Positions 22,709 to 29,806 of a stretch of DNA of 39,549 nucleotides are shown here, piece after piece. The DNA is taken from assembly GCA_027492975.1 (NCBI GenBank), contig JAPUDS010000031.1, forward strand, positions 1 through 39,549, in the 5' to 3' direction. Numbering within the stretch: position 1 is the first letter of the stretch; the number at the start of each line of letters is the position of its first letter. The DNA comes from Candidatus Saccharimonadota bacterium. Lineage in GTDB: Bacteria; Patescibacteriota; Saccharimonadia; Saccharimonadales; Saccharimonadaceae. The position numbers and the translations under genes were made by a program. The notes under the pieces are model-generated. The model made no database searches and had not been told where the DNA came from. It saw only the letters and a program-made list of their open reading frames with translations.

Positions 22709-24127
22709 ATGAACTGGCGTACTATCTTTGCCTCGCTGAAAAGTCGTGAAATGCTCCGTCGTCTCGGTGCTGTTCTCGGCGTCATTATCGTCTATCGGTT
22801 CTTATCGCAGATTCCTGTGCCGCTTGCTGAACCGACCGAACTAAAGACTATTGTTGATAACGCCCTTGGCGCCACTGATCTCGGCGGTTTCATGAACCTG
22901 CTTTCCGGTGGTGCGCTGGCGTCTCTTAGCATCGTCCTCGTTGGTCTGAGTCCATACATCACCGCCTCTGTTATCACGCAGCTGCTCACAAAAGCTATCC
23001 CGAAGCTTGAGGAGTTACATAAAGACGGCGAGTCGGGGCGACGGAAAATCAACCAGTGGACGCGTATCATCACGGTGCCGCTCGCTATCTTGCAGTCTAT
23101 CGCCTTTATCTTTATCATTCGCCAGACGGTACTTGCCGGTAATACAGCCGTCCTCAGTGAGACGACGGCATTTCAATGGGTGCTCGCTGTGACCGCCATG
23201 GCAACTGGCGCCATACTCATGATGTGGCTCGGTGAACTGGTCACGGAACAAGGGGTCGGAAATGGTATATCGCTGCTTATTTTTGCCGGTATCATCTCCA
23301 GTCTTCCGGGAACATTCTCGACCATGTGGACGTCGCTGACGACAGTCTCCACCGAAGCCGACAAACTACACATCTTTAACTGGTTTACGTTGCCCATCAA
23401 CGCCTTTGCCTTCTGGATATTCTTAGGGATTGCCGTTACGGGGCTGGCGGTCTTGTATTTCCTTGTGAAGATAAACGAGTCGCAGCGCATCATCACTATC
23501 AACTATGCAAAGCGTGTGCATGGCAACACGACTTATAGCGGTGTGAAGAGTATTTTGCCCGTAAAGCTTATCACCGCCGGTGTTATCCCAGTTATCTTTG
23601 CTGTTGCGTTTCTAGCGCTTCCTGCTTTTGTGGGACAGTTGTTTAGAAGTATGAACAACCAACCAAATCTCGCTGCTATAGGAGAAAATCTCGTCAAATG
23701 GTTCCAGACACCGAGCGCAACCATATTTGCTGAAGCAACTGACTGGACAGTCTTCATCTATCCTATAGTGTACTTTGCTCTCGTTGTGCTGTTTACGTAC
23801 TTTTACACTGGTATCGTGTTCAACTCGAACGAGATTTCCGAGAGCCTTCAAAAACAGGGCGGCTTCATAGAGGGTATCAGACCCGGTCCGCAGACCGAAT
23901 CGTACCTGAGCAGAACTGTCAATCGCCTGACACTCTTTGGGTCGGTCTCGCTCGGTCTTATCGCTATCTTGCCGTTTGTTTTTGAGTATATCTTCGGACA
24001 ACTCGGTATCACCGGAACGAACCTCGCCATAGGCGGCACAGGACTCCTTATCGTTGTGTCGGTTGCGCTCGAAACGCTGCGCCAGATCAACTCGCGCGCG
24101 CTTATGGTGACGTACGATAACTACTAG
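22709..24127 (+). CDS. secY: Sec translocon channel subunit SecY
   Basis: The 472-residue protein has about ten membrane helices and the SecY pattern: LGAVLGVIIVYRFLSQIPVP (helix 1), GGALASLSIVLVGLSPYITA (plug and helix 2), GVGNGISLLIFAGIIS, and the cytoplasmic loop QGGFIEGIRPGPQT used for ribosome and SecA contact. It forms the protein-conducting channel with SecE. A candidate promoter TAGACA-17-TACCCT lies at about 22648-22676. No adk or map gene follows it; instead a structured segment and terminator lie downstream. Confidence 0.97.
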   Translation: MNWRTIFASLKSREMLRRLGAVLGVIIVYRFLSQIPVPLAEPTELKTIVDNALGATDLGGFMNLLSGGALASLSIVLVGLSPYITASVITQLLTKAIPKLEELHKDGESGRRKINQWTRIITVPLAILQSIAFIFIIRQTVLAGNTAVLSETTAFQWVLAVTAMATGAILMMWLGELVTEQGVGNGISLLIFAGIISSLPGTFSTMWTSLTTVSTEADKLHIFNWFTLPINAFAFWIFLGIAVTGLAVLYFLVKINESQRIITINYAKRVHGNTTYSGVKSILPVKLITAGVIPVIFAVAFLALPAFVGQLFRSMNNQPNLAAIGENLVKWFQTPSATIFAEATDWTVFIYPIVYFALVVLFTYFYTGIVFNSNEISESLQKQGGFIEGIRPGPQTESYLSRTVNRLTLFGSVSLGLIAILPFVFEYIFGQLGITGTNLAIGGTGLLIVVSVALETLRQINSRALMVTYDNY

Positions 24128-24160
24128 ATCCTTGAATTTTCGAAAAATATTGAAAAATGA

Positions 24161-24196
24161 TTGACAAATAGTACCCTGAGCGGGTACTATTTTTTG
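24161..24196 (+). promoter_or_regulatory. promoter with internal palindrome, or terminator of secY (both readings fit)
   Basis: TTGACA (24161-24166), 18 bp, TACTAT (24185-24190) is a near-consensus promoter for the structured RNA downstream. The same bases hold the palindrome AATAGTACCC (24167-24176) / GGGTACTATT (24182-24191), with a 5-bp centre, followed by a T-run, which as RNA is a good intrinsic terminator for secY. Both could be true, and the palindrome between -35 and -10 could also be an operator. Confidence 0.6.
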
Positions 24197-24338
24197 TAAG
24201 CTAAAAAGGTTGAGTGGACCACTCCCTGACAACTAGCCCTTTGATATGCAAATGGTAGCTGCTCGTGTTGAGCGCTAGTATGTGAAATAGCTTTGACATA
24301 CATGCGCTCAACAAGGAGCAGACACAGGAGGTAAACCT

Positions 24339-24443
24339 ATGATCGGAAACGGTATCGTCGACATCGGCCCGCCGAGGGGCTGCATCGACACCACGGCCAA
24401 CATGATCTTCGACTCCGACTGCGGCGCCGCCGCGACCACCTGA
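24339..24443 (+). CDS. small ORF (34 aa) inside the structured segment
   Basis: AGGAGG (24326-24331) stands 7 nt before the ATG, ideal spacing. The peptide starts MIGNGIVDIGPPRGCIDTTA and ends DSDCGAAATT. Codons are strongly GC-rich in third position, unlike infA or secY. The long hairpin at 24259-24321 ends 4 nt before the ribosome-binding site. A further 11-codon frame, MYKLRDKPSPR, starts at 24466. Translation is plausible but unproven. Confidence 0.45.
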   Translation: MIGNGIVDIGPPRGCIDTTANMIFDSDCGAAATT

Positions 24444-24629
24444 CCAACGACGAACAGGGCTACTCATGTACAAGCTGCGTGACAAACCCAGCCCGCGGTA
24501 GCGGGCTCGACAAGGCGTGGAGCTTCTCATCGAAGCTCGGACGCGTCACGATCCTTAACCACCGCTAGTCTCTGAAGGGGCGGACACCGGCACTCTTCGT
24601 GCCGCTACAAGCCCGCCTCTTCAGGACAG

Positions 24630-24671
24630 CCTCCGAGAGGAGGATTATGACCGACAGCTAAGCATCCTCCT
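24630..24671 (+). promoter_or_regulatory. mutually exclusive hairpins over a Shine-Dalgarno and four-codon ORF
   Basis: GGAGG (24639-24643), 3 nt before ATG ACC GAC AGC TAA (24647-24661, MTDS), can pair with CCTCC (24630-24634) across a GAGA tetraloop. Alternatively AGGAGGAT (24638-24645) pairs with ATCCTCCT (24664-24671) across the mini-ORF. Both cannot form at once, the logic of an RNA switch or attenuator. Confidence 0.45.
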
Positions 24672-24764
24672 ATCACAGTTCTGGGCGGGAACGGCAGTGC
24701 GTAAGCCTGTCGTTCCCGCTCCCTGTGATTCACATTTGCATATCAAATACAACAGATTTACCTC

Positions 24765-24785
24765 AGCGCCACAGGGCGCTTTTTG
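24765..24785 (+). terminator. intrinsic terminator after the structured segment
   Basis: AGCGCC (24765-24770) and GGCGCT (24775-24780) with an ACAG loop, followed by TTTTG and more T residues; 17 nt after the closing inverted repeat. Confidence 0.85.
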
Positions 24786-24892
24786 TTTTCTCTACTGTCT
24801 AATGTCTATCGTCCGCCATCTAAATCTGCTACAATTAAGCCAAGTTCGGATAGAAATAAAACTGGAAACCAGACAAAATTATAGGTCTCTCT

Positions 24893-24921
24893 TGTCAACA
24901 GGGATCTTTTACTGTATAGTG
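24893..24921 (+). promoter_or_regulatory. promoter of the infA-rpsI operon
   Basis: TTGTCA, 17 bp, TATAGT lies just before infA. The start site would fall near 24927, so the ATG at 24924 would not be in the message and infA translation would begin at 24936 with about a 9-nt leader. A further box, CTACAATTAAG near 24829, may be a second -10. Confidence 0.6.
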
Positions 24922-24935
24922 GGATGCTGAAACTT

Positions 24936-25160
24936 ATGCCCGTAAACAAGGAAGTCATCAAACTCAACGGCGTAGTAGTGGAAACACTACCTGGCGCGAA
25001 GTTTAAGGTCGAACTTGAAAACGGACACAGTATCATCGCTCACGTGTCAGGAAAGATGCGCAAGCACTACATACGGTTAGTGCCGGGCGATAAAGTCGAG
25101 GTTGAGTTAACCCCGTATGATCTTACGAAGGGCAGAATCAGCTTCCGACTCAAGGATTAA
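24936..25160 (+). CDS. infA: translation initiation factor IF-1
   Basis: The 74-residue OB-fold protein reads [40 protein letters not shown] and [16 protein letters not shown], all diagnostic of IF-1. It blocks the A site during initiation. The ATG at 24936 is chosen because the upstream ATG at 24924 lies at or before the predicted transcription start; family length is 72. It heads the second half of the ribosomal cluster. Confidence 0.96.
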   Translation: MPVNKEVIKLNGVVVETLPGAKFKVELENGHSIIAHVSGKMRKHYIRLVPGDKVEVELTPYDLTKGRISFRLKD

Positions 25161-25184
25161 CTTTAACGTTTAAGGGAGTGACTG

Positions 25185-25301
25185 ATGAAAGTTCGCGCAA
25201 GCGTCAAGAAAATCAGCCCCGATGACATTTTGGTCCGCCGCAAAGGCCGACTCTATGTCATCAACAAAAAGAAACCCAAAAACAAGCAGAGGCAAGGGTA
25301 A
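25185..25301 (+). CDS. rpmJ: 50S ribosomal protein L36, zinc-free form
   Basis: The 38-residue protein begins [20 protein letters not shown] and ends [11 protein letters not shown]. Length and ends match L36 exactly, but all four zinc ligands of the classical form are replaced: Cys11 by Ser, Cys14 by Asp, Cys27 by Asn and His33 by Asn. It is thus a C-minus paralog that is the only L36 seen here. TTTAAGGGAG precedes the ATG. It lies between infA and rpsM in the standard order. Confidence 0.95.
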   Translation: MKVRASVKKISPDDILVRRKGRLYVINKKKPKNKQRQG

Positions 25302-25307
25302 ACGGCC

Positions 25308-25694
25308 ATGACTCGTATAGCAAACGTCGTTATCCCAAGCGAAAAGCAGGTGCAGATCGCGCTCAGGTACATCTATGGTATCGGGCCAAAGCACGCTGCT
25401 CTCATACTAACGGCCGCGAAAGTCGATCCGACTAAGCGCGTCAAAGACCTCACTGAGGCCGAAGAGAAAGCTATCCGCGACGAAGTGGATGCGAACTTTA
25501 CGGTTGAAGGTGACCTGCAGCGAATCGTTGCAAACAATGTTAAACGTCTGAAAGATATTCAGTCATACCGCGGCGAACGGCACAAGAAAAATCTGCCGTC
25601 ACGCGGTCAGCGCACGCGCACGAATGGTCGAACACGCCGAGGCAAACGTATTGCTGTCGGTGGCGCGCAGCCAAAAGCAGCAAGTAAGACCTAG
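25308..25694 (+). CDS. rpsM: 30S ribosomal protein S13
   Basis: The 128-residue S13 begins MTRIANVVIPSEKQVQIALR, has YIYGIGPKHAALILTAAKVD and the basic tail RGQRTRTNGRTRRGKR, which contacts P-site tRNA and the B1 bridges. It starts 6 nt after rpmJ and is followed by rpsK in the canonical order. Confidence 0.97.
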   Translation: MTRIANVVIPSEKQVQIALRYIYGIGPKHAALILTAAKVDPTKRVKDLTEAEEKAIRDEVDANFTVEGDLQRIVANNVKRLKDIQSYRGERHKKNLPSRGQRTRTNGRTRRGKRIAVGGAQPKAASKT

Positions 25695-25709
25695 GAGAAA
25701 GGAGCCGAT

Positions 25710-26108
25710 ATGGCAGAAGCTACACCAACAAAATCTGCAAAGAAAAAAGCCCGCCGATCAGTTCCAGCTGGTCAGTTGCACATCTTAGCAACCTTTAACA
25801 ACACGCTCATCGCGTTTACCGACACCAAAGGCAATGTTCTCGCGCAGTCAAGCGCCGGCGCCTGCGGGTTCAAAGGAAGCAAGAAAGGCACCGCGTACGC
25901 TGCTCAGGTTGCGAGCGAAAAGGCAGCCGAAACAGCAAAGAGCCAGTACGGACTCACCAAAGTTGACGTATTCGTCAAGGGTGTTGGTCTGGGTCGTGAC
26001 GCGGCTATCCGCACGCTGCAGAACTACAATATTTCAGTTGAAAGTATCAAGGACGTGACCGGTATCCCGCATGGCGGCACCCGTCCGCCAAAGGCAAGGA
26101 GAGGCTAA
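25710..26108 (+). CDS. rpsK: 30S ribosomal protein S11
   Basis: The 132-residue S11 has LHILATFNNTLIAFTDTKGN, SAGACGFKGSKKGTAYAAQ and the C-terminal signature IPHGGTRPPKARRG. It lies on the 30S platform near the mRNA exit. GAAAGGAG stands before the ATG. Confidence 0.97.
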   Translation: MAEATPTKSAKKKARRSVPAGQLHILATFNNTLIAFTDTKGNVLAQSSAGACGFKGSKKGTAYAAQVASEKAAETAKSQYGLTKVDVFVKGVGLGRDAAIRTLQNYNISVESIKDVTGIPHGGTRPPKARRG

Positions 26109-26109
26109 T

Positions 26110-26727
26110 ATGGCGAGAGACCGAGATCCCATAGTCAAACAGAGCCGCCGCGAAGGCTATGCCTTGCATCCAAAGGCTCACAAAATCATGGCCCGCAAGA
26201 GCGGTATTCCCGGCCAGCACGGCCGCGATCGTCAGGGCAAAGTGAGCATGTACGCTCAACAGCTTCGTGAAAAACAGAAGGTTCGCCGTCTGTATGGCTT
26301 GCTCGAAAAGCAATTTTCATTGCTCATGAAAGAAGCGACTCGTACTGAAGGCAAATCCGGCGAAGTGCTCCTGCAGCTGCTCGAGCGCCGCATGGACAAC
26401 GCGGTGTACCGCGCCGGCTTCGCGCTTTCGCGCCGCGCCTCACGCCAGCTCGTCAGCCACGGGCATTTTATGCTCAACGGCCGACGTGTCGATATTCCAT
26501 CGATTCGCCTAAAAGCTGGCGATGTTATAACGGTTCGACCAAAGAGTGTTTCGAGCGGGTATTTCAAAGGCCTTGACGAAGTCATCAAGGACGCAAACCA
26601 ACCGAGCCTCGGTTGGCTGAAAAGCGACCCGAAGAAAATGACCATCACTATCACCGGTTTGCCAGCCCGGAGCGAAGCAGAAGCTGACATCAATGAACAG
26701 TTAATCGTTGAGTACTACTCACGCTAA
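26110..26727 (+). CDS. rpsD: 30S ribosomal protein S4, zinc-free form
   Basis: The 205-residue S4 begins MARDRDPIVKQSRREGYALH, lacks any cysteine in the N-terminal region where zinc forms have CxxC motifs, and has the S4 RNA-binding domain RASRQLVSHGHFMLNGRRVD. It starts 16S assembly. The ATG at 26110 is chosen over an upstream in-frame start inside rpsK because GCAAGGAGAGG precedes it. Confidence 0.97.
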   Translation: MARDRDPIVKQSRREGYALHPKAHKIMARKSGIPGQHGRDRQGKVSMYAQQLREKQKVRRLYGLLEKQFSLLMKEATRTEGKSGEVLLQLLERRMDNAVYRAGFALSRRASRQLVSHGHFMLNGRRVDIPSIRLKAGDVITVRPKSVSSGYFKGLDEVIKDANQPSLGWLKSDPKKMTITITGLPARSEAEADINEQLIVEYYSR

Positions 26728-26747
26728 ATAAGGGAAGGGCAAGACAA

Positions 26748-27671
26748 ATGTCACAAGCAATTCACAATCCAACTCTCGCCGGTATCGACGAGCATAGCGC
26801 AGTGAGCGCCTCATTCATTATCGAGCCGCTTCATACCGGCTACGGTATGACGCTCGGCAACAGCCTCCGGCGCGTTCTTCTCTCGAGTATCCACGGTGCT
26901 GCTATGACAGCATTTCGTGTCGAGGGCGTGACCCACGAATTTACGACCATACCTGGTGTTGTCGAAGATGTCGTTGATATCATGCTGAATATCAAGGCTA
27001 TTCGCCTCCGTTCAGCTAGCGACGAACCAGTTGAAGTTACTCTCGAGAAAAAAGGTGCTGGCGTCGTTACGGCCGGTGATATCAAACTCACTGCTGACGT
27101 CGAAGTTGTTAACCCGGAAGCAGTTATCTGCACTATCGACGACCCGAAGGGTTCAGTTCGTATCCATTTCGTCGTCGAATCCGGTCGCGGCTATCGCACA
27201 CTCGAAGAATCCAGCAACAAACGCATCCATAGTGATATGATCGCGCTTGATGCCTTCTTCAGCCCAGTGCAGCGCGTTCGCTACAAGGTTGAGAGTACTC
27301 GCGTTGGTCAAAACACCAACCTCGACAAACTCATCCTAACAGTTGACACCGATGGTTCTATATCACCAAAAGACGCATTTGAGGAAGCTGCAGCAATTCT
27401 CGTCAACCAATACACTGCACTTGCTGGTTCAACTCGAGTCGAAGCTGCACCAAGTCTTATCGGTGGTGACGATGACGCTAGCAACAAACTCATGATGCCG
27501 ATAGAGGAAATGAACCTCAGTGCTCGGACGACAAATGCGCTTATCAACAACGATATCCGCACTATCAACGACCTAGTAACCCTCAGTGAAACCGATCTTC
27601 GCGAGCTGAAGGGTTTTGGCAGTAAAGCGCTCGATGAAGTCAAAGATGCGCTCGCGGGGATGGAGTTCTAG
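26748..27671 (+). CDS. rpoA: RNA polymerase alpha subunit
   Basis: The 307-residue protein has the N-terminal dimerisation domain (FIIEPLHTGYGMTLGNSLRR, VEGVTHEFTTIPGVVEDVVD) and a C-terminal helix-hairpin-helix domain (MNLSARTTNALINNDIRTIN ... LRELKGFGSKALDEVKDAL) joined by a short acidic linker. The C-terminal domain contacts UP elements and activators, so activator-dependent control is possible in this organism. Standard position between rpsD and rplQ. Confidence 0.98.
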   Translation: MSQAIHNPTLAGIDEHSAVSASFIIEPLHTGYGMTLGNSLRRVLLSSIHGAAMTAFRVEGVTHEFTTIPGVVEDVVDIMLNIKAIRLRSASDEPVEVTLEKKGAGVVTAGDIKLTADVEVVNPEAVICTIDDPKGSVRIHFVVESGRGYRTLEESSNKRIHSDMIALDAFFSPVQRVRYKVESTRVGQNTNLDKLILTVDTDGSISPKDAFEEAAAILVNQYTALAGSTRVEAAPSLIGGDDDASNKLMMPIEEMNLSARTTNALINNDIRTINDLVTLSETDLRELKGFGSKALDEVKDALAGMEF

Positions 27672-27674
27672 CCT

Positions 27675-28217
27675 ATGCATCGACACGGATATAAAGGTCG
27701 TAAGTTCGGTCGCGAGACCGACCAGCGCCGCGCCCTTATCAAGGGACTCGCGACAAGCCTGGTTGTCTACGGATCTATCGAAACGACCATAGAAAAAGCG
27801 AAAGCGGTCGTACCATACGCCGAAAAGCTGATCACCAAAGCAAAGCGCGGTGATTTGCACGGACGACGTCAGGTTATCGCCGGACTTTCGACTATCGACG
27901 CAGCCCAGAAGCTCGTTGATGAGATTGCCCCGAAGCTCGGTGGACGCACTAGTGGACATCTGCGAATCGTGCGCACACGCCAACGAGTTGGCGACAACGC
28001 GCAACTGGCCCGCGTCAGTTTCGTGGACAACATCCTAGGTGATGACAGCAAACAGCCGATAGCCGACAGAAAAGTTACGGCAAAAGCCGAGCCAACTCAT
28101 GACCCGAAGAAGGCTGCTACAGCTAAAAAAGCTGCGACACCAAAGTCTGTTAAGGCGAGCGACAAGCATTTGTCGCACAAACCGACCGTGACAGTCAGAA
28201 AGAGCGGGGAACGCTAG
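27675..28217 (+). CDS. rplQ: 50S ribosomal protein L17 with C-terminal extension
   Basis: Residues 1-120 match L17 (MHRHGYKGRKFGRETDQRRA, LATSLVVYGSIETTIEKAKA, GDNAQLARVSFVD). About 60 further residues, rich in Lys, Ala, Thr and Pro (KKAATAKKAATPKSVKASD), make it 180 residues, well beyond the usual 115-130. The tail is presumably disordered and RNA-binding. The gene begins 3 nt after rpoA and ends 1 nt before rplM. Confidence 0.95.
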   Translation: MHRHGYKGRKFGRETDQRRALIKGLATSLVVYGSIETTIEKAKAVVPYAEKLITKAKRGDLHGRRQVIAGLSTIDAAQKLVDEIAPKLGGRTSGHLRIVRTRQRVGDNAQLARVSFVDNILGDDSKQPIADRKVTAKAEPTHDPKKAATAKKAATPKSVKASDKHLSHKPTVTVRKSGER

Positions 28218-28218
28218 T

Positions 28219-28650
28219 ATGAAAACATTTCATCTAAAACAGGCTGATATTTCGCGTGCATGGGTCGTCGTTGACGCCTCCGAAGCGCCGCTTGGCCGTT
28301 TGTCAACGCTTATCGCAACCCGGCTCACGGGCAAATACAAGCCGACATTCACGCCGCATGTCGATGATGGTGACTACGTTATCGTCATTAACGCTGAACG
28401 GCTCGTTGTCACGGGTAACAAAGAAACCGCCAAGGTGTACTATCGCCACAGCGGCTACCCTGGTGCACTCAAAGAACGAACGCTCAAAGAAGCTCGCGCG
28501 CTCAACCCGGCGGAAGTTATCACCGCTGCGGTGAAAGGCATGGTTCCGAAGAATAAACTTGCTGCCGAGCGTCTTGCTCGCCTACGGATCTTTACTGGCA
28601 CCGAGCATACGCACACAGCACAGAAACCTAAGAAATTGGAGGTGAAGTAA
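28219..28650 (+). CDS. rplM: 50S ribosomal protein L13
   Basis: The 143-residue L13 contains WVVVDASEAPLGRLSTLIAT, the core FTPHVDDGDYVIVINAERLV, and YRHSGYPGALKERTLKEARA, all diagnostic. It is an early assembly protein. rpsI follows after 1 nt, the universal rplM-rpsI pair. Confidence 0.97.
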   Translation: MKTFHLKQADISRAWVVVDASEAPLGRLSTLIATRLTGKYKPTFTPHVDDGDYVIVINAERLVVTGNKETAKVYYRHSGYPGALKERTLKEARALNPAEVITAAVKGMVPKNKLAAERLARLRIFTGTEHTHTAQKPKKLEVK

Positions 28651-28651
28651 T

Positions 28652-29053
28652 ATGGCGAAATCCAACGATTACTTCTATGGCCTCGGCCGGCGCAAAAGCG
28701 CCACGGCTCGCGCTCGTCTGACTGGTGGAAAAGGTGTTATCGTCATCAACGGCAAGCCTGCCGAAGAGTATCTCGACGGCAATACGACGCTGCTTGCTGA
28801 ACTCACCGATCCGCTCGCCCTCGTTGGCAAGCAAAAAGAGTTCGATGTCAGTCTCGTTATCAGCGGCGGCGGCACGAGTGGTCAGGTTGACGCAGCAAAG
28901 AGCGCCATAGCAAAAGCTATCGCCGAAATGGACGAAACGCAGCGCAGTTCGCTCAAAAAAGCCGGGTTTATCAAACGCGATCCTCGCGAGAAGGAACGCA
29001 AAAAATACGGCCTTCGTTCTGCTCGTAAACGCGAACAGTTCTCGAAACGTTAG
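28652..29053 (+). CDS. rpsI: 30S ribosomal protein S9
   Basis: The 133-residue S9 has YGLGRRKSATARARLTGGKG, the GGGTSGQVDAAKSAIAKA segment and the universally conserved terminus KKYGLRSARKREQFSKR, whose SKR end touches P-site tRNA. It is the last gene of the operon, followed by a strong terminator. Confidence 0.98.
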   Translation: MAKSNDYFYGLGRRKSATARARLTGGKGVIVINGKPAEEYLDGNTTLLAELTDPLALVGKQKEFDVSLVISGGGTSGQVDAAKSAIAKAIAEMDETQRSSLKKAGFIKRDPREKERKKYGLRSARKREQFSKR

Positions 29054-29071
29054 TTTTGCAGCTACGCAGCT

Positions 29072-29097
29072 AAACGACTCCACCAGGGGTCGTTTTT
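29072..29097 (+). terminator. intrinsic terminator after rpsI
   Basis: A 10-bp stem (29072-29081 with 29086-29095, one T-G pair) with loop ACCA, its 3' arm ending in a T-run and followed by more T residues. Confidence 0.85.
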
Positions 29098-29134
29098 GCT
29101 TTTATGTATAGATTTGTGTTATTATAAGTGTAAT

Positions 29135-29779
29135 ATGACTGAAAGAAAATTCGGTATTCCGGTCAGCGGGTTTGTTGTCGATAGATTTGCAAACGTTCGA
29201 AGTAAAGACATTCCTGAACGTATCAAAGCCGTCGGCGTCGATGTTGATGGTACGCTTCGGTTCTACCACCATCCTTGGCTAAATGGCACGATACAAAGCG
29301 CCCTGACGGAAGTTGCTGAAAGTCGTCCGACATACATCGTGGCAAATATGTACGGTCAGCACGAGGCATATTTGTCTAAGATGTTCAAAAATGTACCGTT
29401 ACGAGGCATTTTGACACCGTCAGTAGTGGTGACGCCGGGTAAAAAGCCAGGAACCGCCCGAAAGCCAAACCCGGACATGTTGCAGTACATACGCGATATA
29501 GAGGATGTTCAACCTGATGAGATTTTGATGTTTGGCGATCAGTTGTCGGCTGATATAGAAGCCGCTGCGCGCTTCGGCACGGAGTCTGCGTTGGTACCGC
29601 GACTCGGTAGGCTTGATCATCCCGGTGTACGCATAGTTCGACGCGGCCCCGAAGCTCTTGCTCGCGCCGTGCTCGACATGCCGGTTCGTGCGAGGGACTT
29701 TCCATCACGGCTGACTCCGCTCAGTGAATGGCAAGCGGCCAAAAAGAGCGGACGTTCGCGTGGCGAAAAAACTGCGTAG
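29135..29779 (+). CDS. HAD-superfamily phosphatase, YqeG-like
   Basis: The 214-residue protein has HAD motif I in AVGVDVDGTLRF, a possible motif II region with PTYIVANMYG, and motif III/IV in ARKPNPDMLQYI and LMFGDQLSADIEAA. This layout resembles YqeG-type HAD subclass IIIA phosphatases, some of which act on phosphatidylglycerophosphate. The substrate is unknown. The ATG at 29135 follows TATTATAAG by about 10 nt, so the leader is very short; an in-frame ATG at 29096 lies in the terminator and is rejected. Confidence 0.75.
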   Translation: MTERKFGIPVSGFVVDRFANVRSKDIPERIKAVGVDVDGTLRFYHHPWLNGTIQSALTEVAESRPTYIVANMYGQHEAYLSKMFKNVPLRGILTPSVVVTPGKKPGTARKPNPDMLQYIRDIEDVQPDEILMFGDQLSADIEAAARFGTESALVPRLGRLDHPGVRIVRRGPEALARAVLDMPVRARDFPSRLTPLSEWQAAKKSGRSRGEKTA

Positions 29780-29806
29780 CTTCTCGCTTCGTAGTACAAT
29801 ATAGCT

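Larger units (their letters stand above)
24197..24785 (+). ncRNA. candidate large structured RNA between secY and infA
   Basis: A 508-nt domain is closed by perfect 15-bp arms, TTTGATATGCAAATG (24240-24254) and CATTTGCATATCAAA (24733-24747). Inside are stems at 24259-24321 (CTGCTC and TGTTGAGCGC pair with GCGCTCAACA and GAGCAG), 24490-24507 (AGCCCGC/GCGGGCT), 24520-24538 (GAGCTTC/GAAGCTC), 24572-24624 (CTGAAG/CTTCAG with inner GGCAC/GTGCC), 24630-24643 or 24638-24671 (alternatives), and 24672-24729 (ATCACAG/CTGTGAT with inner GGGAACGGCAG/CTGTCGTTCCC). A terminator follows directly. No T-loop, tRNA-like ends or RNase P core motifs are seen, so tmRNA and RNase P are unlikely. At least one small ORF with a good ribosome-binding site lies within it. 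A mobile element with terminal repeats is an alternative, but no target duplication is evident. Confidence 0.6.

Noticed and set aside
24240-24747. Miniature transposable element (15-bp terminal inverted repeats)
   Set aside because: No target-site duplication is visible and the segment has its own promoter and terminator with many internal stems, so a structured RNA fits better; not fully excluded.
24240-24747. tmRNA, RNase P RNA or SRP RNA
   Set aside because: No T-loop, tRNA-like acceptor or CCA, no RNase P core motif and no SRP Alu/S-domain signature could be found.
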